The notes below the pieces were generated by a model. It had not been told where the DNA came from, did not search any database, and worked only from the letters and a program-made list of their open reading frames with translations. From NCBI GenBank assembly GCA_028288925.1, contig JAQGHG010000009.1:1-33950 (forward strand): DNA of 33,950 nt, given 5' to 3'. Positions within the stretch are counted from its first letter, which is position 1. The number at the start of each line of letters is the position of its first letter. This DNA is from Patescibacteria group bacterium. GTDB lineage: Bacteria > Patescibacteriota > Saccharimonadia > UBA4664. Position numbers and translations under genes: made by a program. Shown in pieces: positions 32,216-33,950 of this stretch.

Positions 32216-32701
32216 CTAGGCGGTGGTGATACGTTGATCAATCCAGCGGGAGAGCAGGCGGGGGTTTTTCTTGAGGAGCTCCCAGTCCTGAACGTCCAGA
32301 AGGAGGAACGGAATCCGATGGTGGGCCATCATTCGTTCCAGATGACGGTATTTTTTGGCCCAGCCCTGCTCGGAATAGCCGCTGTAGATTTCTATAATGA
32401 TGCCACGTTCTGGCAGGTAGAAATCGTTGCACAGGATGTGGCGGGGCCGCCGCCGTTTGATACGTGGGTCGGGCAGGCTGGTGGGGCGTCGGATGGGCAC
32501 CCAGAGGGATTCGTAGACCCAGATAAGGCTGGCTTCGGTTAGTAGGCCGGCCACGAATTGCTCATACCCCGACATGGGTATTCTCTTGCGATCTGGTTTC
32601 CATATCGGCTGCCATTTGCCGCCGGTGCGCGGATGCGTTTGGCGGTTGCGGGGGTCGAAGGCCCAGGTGGGACAGAGCTGAGTACCGGCGCTCGCGGTCA
32701 C
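32216..32701 (-). CDS. putative PD-(D/E)XK-type nuclease-like protein
   Basis: The 161-residue protein has a C-terminal half resembling small endonuclease-fold proteins: CNDFYLPERGIIIEIYSG (Asp, then Glu on the next strand), then a helix (WAKKYRHLERMMAHHRIPFLLL). The classical ExK is ExY here, so catalysis may use a migrated Lys or be lost. The GTG start at 32701 has GAGAGG 6 bp upstream. An ATG at 32575 is the alternative and would keep the nuclease-like part. A terminator follows directly. No restriction or methylation partner is adjacent. Confidence 0.5.
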   Translation of the reverse strand: MTASAGTQLCPTWAFDPRNRQTHPRTGGKWQPIWKPDRKRIPMSGYEQFVAGLLTEASLIWVYESLWVPIRRPTSLPDPRIKRRRPRHILCNDFYLPERGIIIEIYSGYSEQGWAKKYRHLERMMAHHRIPFLLLDVQDWELLKKNPRLLSRWIDQRITTA

Positions 32702-32737
32702 GGCTGACCTCTCTGGGTGCGGGAGGAAGGATGGAGC

Positions 32738-32766
32738 GGATGGGGCCGCGTGGCGCGGCCCCATCC
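32738..32766 (-). other. perfect 13-bp GC hairpin upstream of the nuclease-like gene
   Basis: GGATGGGGCCGCG and CGCGGCCCCATCC enclose a 3-nt loop. On the minus strand a TATATT box (32768-32773) lies directly upstream, so an mRNA starting there would carry this hairpin at its 5' end, about 37 nt before the GTG. No T-run follows, so it is not a terminator. Confidence 0.5.
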
Positions 32767-33148
32767 GAATATATATCCTCCAGGGGGTGAGGAGGTGGGT
32801 GTCGCCTTTCAGCAACCAGCTGAACGTTCCCGGCGTCGCTCAGCTGACCCTTATCGCAGGGCGGGCGAGATGGTGGACTCTAGCTCCGAGGAGTTAGGCC
32901 CTGGGGCCTCCCCTCTCTCGTCCCACGACCATCGGTGCCATCAGCGCTCGCTCCATGAGTTCCTCTTCTCGGAGGGTGGTCTAGCTCGAAGCTGTTACTC
33001 GGGAGCGCTCGCCGCTCTTGACGTGGCCCTCGACCCGGTAAGTGATCAGCTCTTGGAACCGCTTGCGGCGGAGGTGGTGGGGCTGTGGGCCCATCGCCGG
33101 CGAGCTTCGGTCCTTTTTCGGTTCATTGCTCTCCTGGGGCAGGATGTC
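32767..33148 (-). other. gene-poor, hairpin-rich stretch with tiny ORFs
   Basis: No gene of usual size is convincing. A 180-codon plus-strand frame (32717-33256) reads like non-coding sequence. On the minus strand there is a 26-codon ORF (33046-33126) with an AGGAG site 5 bp upstream and a 20-codon ORF near 32957 with AGAGG. GC hairpins include AGGCCC-TG-GGGCCT (about 32896-32909). It may be an untranslated leader, an unrecognised RNA or a decayed gene. Confidence 0.35.
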
Positions 33149-33172
33149 AAAAAATCGCCCGGTGGGCGATTT
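33149..33172 (-). terminator. strong Rho-independent terminator
   Basis: On the minus strand AAATCGCCC-ACC-GGGCGATTT is a perfect 9-bp stem ending in TTTTTT. It stops the short transcript that begins near 33246. Confidence 0.85.
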
Positions 33173-33246
33173 CAGGTCATGCAGAAGGGTGTGGTCTGTC
33201 CGGTAGGTCCGAAGACTTCTCGAATTGATGTGACACCCCTCATGCT
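33149..33246 (-). ncRNA. candidate ~100-nt small RNA (or leader with 23-codon ORF)
   Basis: It is bounded by a consensus-like promoter and a strong terminator. The RNA can fold with GGGTGT/ACACCC closing GTCT/AGAC and CGG/CCG, followed by the terminator hairpin. It also contains a 23-codon ORF (33172-33243, MRGVTSIREVFG...) whose ATG lies about 3 nt from the expected start and whose TGA touches the terminator. It does not match SRP, tmRNA, RNase P or 6S RNA by conserved segments. It could be a regulatory RNA, a leaderless micro-gene or an attenuated leader. Confidence 0.5.
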
Positions 33247-33252
33247 CTCTAT

Positions 33253-33280
33253 CTTATAAAGTGGTTATGTATGTTGTCAA
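33253..33280 (-). promoter_or_regulatory. promoter of the candidate small RNA
   Basis: On the minus strand TTGACA (33275-33280), a 16-bp spacer and TATAAG (33253-33258). The expected start is near 33246. Confidence 0.75.
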
Positions 33281-33343
33281 CGGTTAGTGGCTCTGTGGGT
33301 ATTTTCATGATTGTATCGAGAGCTGGTAATTGAGCGTAAGTCT

Positions 33344-33352
33344 TGATATAAT
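33344..33352 (+). promoter_or_regulatory. extended -10 promoter for a leaderless methyltransferase gene
   Basis: TGA-TATAAT (33344-33352) ends 9 nt before the ATG at 33362, leaving about 2-3 nt of leader. There is no ribosome site. Confidence 0.65.
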
Positions 33353-33361
33353 GTTGGAATT

Positions 33362-33950
33362 ATGTCCTCGTTTAATCACATCGCAATATTAGGTCGGCAG
33401 CCGGAGCTGGGCCTGGTGGAGTTGGAATCTTTGCTGGGCGCGGAGCGCGTACAGCCGTTTGGACGGCTGGCGGCTTTGATTGCCGATGAGGTCTCCGTCG
33501 ACCGGCTAGGCGGCGCTCAGAAGATTGGCCGCGTGCTGTATGACGGGCCGGTGGTCGATCTGAGGCCTTTGCCGATTGATATGGCGGCTTTGCTGACGGG
33601 TGACGGCAAGACGCCCTTCGCGATCAGCGTGTACGGCCTCAAGGCGACGCGGCGGTTTGTGGAAGCGGCGGGGTTGGCGCTCAAGAAGGAGTTGCGGCAG
33701 CGGGGCGCTTCGGTGCGGCTGATCGCGCCGAGCGACGGCTTGGCGGTGACGGCAGCGCAATTGCGTCATAACGGCGTGCTGGAGCGCGGCTTTGAGCTGT
33801 TGGTGGTAGTGAGCGGCCAGCGCATGATCGTGGCGCGTACCACCGGCGTGCAGGATATTGATTGGTATTCTCGGCGCGATTATGGCCGGCCGGCCCGCAG
33901 CGCGGTGGTAGGCATGCTGCCGCCGAAGCTCGCGCAGATATTGGTAAACA
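33362..33950 (+). CDS. Trm11-like RNA (guanine-N2) methyltransferase, N-terminal part
   Basis: The frame is open from ATG 33362 to the end of the window (196 codons, no stop), so this is a 5' fragment. The N-terminal ~170 residues look like the THUMP-containing region of Trm11-type enzymes (HIAILGRQPELGLVELESLLG; later SGQRMIVARTTGVQDIDWY). The segment SRRDYGRPARSAVVGMLPPKLAQI is the characteristic linker just before the catalytic domain, where a DPFCGSG-type SAM motif would be expected next. These enzymes methylate tRNA guanosine N2; the exact site is unknown. Confidence 0.8.
   Translation, partial: MSSFNHIAILGRQPELGLVELESLLGAERVQPFGRLAALIADEVSVDRLGGAQKIGRVLYDGPVVDLRPLPIDMAALLTGDGKTPFAISVYGLKATRRFVEAAGLALKKELRQRGASVRLIAPSDGLAVTAAQLRHNGVLERGFELLVVVSGQRMIVARTTGVQDIDWYSRRDYGRPARSAVVGMLPPKLAQILVN

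Noticed and set aside
32164-32241. 26-codon N-terminal extension of xseA
   Set aside because: Spans the upstream gene's terminator and the xseA -10 box; Pro/Gly-rich and not family-like.
33042-33062. CTCTTGGAACCGC on the plus strand resembles a T-box motif
   Set aside because: No AGGGTGG-type context, no plus-strand terminator, and the next plus-strand gene is not an aminoacyl-tRNA synthetase.
32717-33259. 180-codon plus-strand reading frame
   Set aside because: Composition looks random, no ribosome site, and it covers a minus-strand promoter, terminator and hairpins.
1-33950. tRNA, rRNA, SRP RNA, tmRNA or RNase P RNA genes
   Set aside because: I looked for T-arm, SRP apical, tmRNA end and RNase P P4 signatures by eye and found none; a covariance scan could still reveal divergent copies.

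Overview
The window is gene-dense, moderately GC-rich bacterial chromosome using the standard bacterial code (TGA is a normal stop in murG and other genes). Several traits together suggest a Patescibacteria/CPR genome, most likely a Saccharibacteria (TM7) lineage: a shortened dcw cluster, an LPxTG-anchored surface protein, a solitary VirD4/TraG-like ATPase, a sigma-region-4/HARE-HTH regulator, a Trm11-type methyltransferase, and many leaderless or nearly leaderless promoters. The assignment is an inference from gene content; no rRNA or tRNA gene is present to test it.

Left part (1-6070). The 3' end of one gene is followed by a DUF2087-methyltransferase fusion (+). A kinase-fold protein (-) is divergent from murD (+), and murD is followed by an M16 zinc peptidase. 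Next is a secreted protein with a Pro-Thr stalk and an LPATG sortase signal, ending in a Rho-independent terminator.

Cell division and cell wall block (6078-14662, +). Four GTGGG repeats around a promoter form a recognisable MraZ operator. The gene order is mraZ, rsmH, a 23-codon basic micro-ORF, an ftsL-like gene, ftsI-type transpeptidase, mraY, ftsW, murG and ftsQ. murE, murF, murC, ddl, ftsA and ftsZ are absent, and murD sits about 4 kb upstream. Two homologous, strongly structured elements lie in front of the mraZ and mraY promoters. They share a lower stem, a 3x3 internal loop, a covarying upper stem and an identical 12-nt apical segment.

Centre (15096-23824, -). A VirD4-like ATPase lies downstream of a sigma-like/HARE-HTH regulator with a perfect consensus, leaderless promoter. 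An overlapping operon then runs small ORF, glyS, yvcK, HAD hydrolase, galU. A small membrane protein lies beyond it.

Right part (24024-33950). A PhyH-family oxygenase (+) faces recO (-). recO follows a response regulator; upstream of that is a 1093-residue GAF/PAS histidine kinase. Then come a one-TM protein, a membrane-anchored methyltransferase, xseB, xseA and a small nuclease-like gene, all on the minus strand. A 660-bp gene-poor stretch holds a candidate small RNA with its own promoter and terminator, plus several GC-rich hairpins. A Trm11-like RNA methyltransferase (+) runs off the right end.
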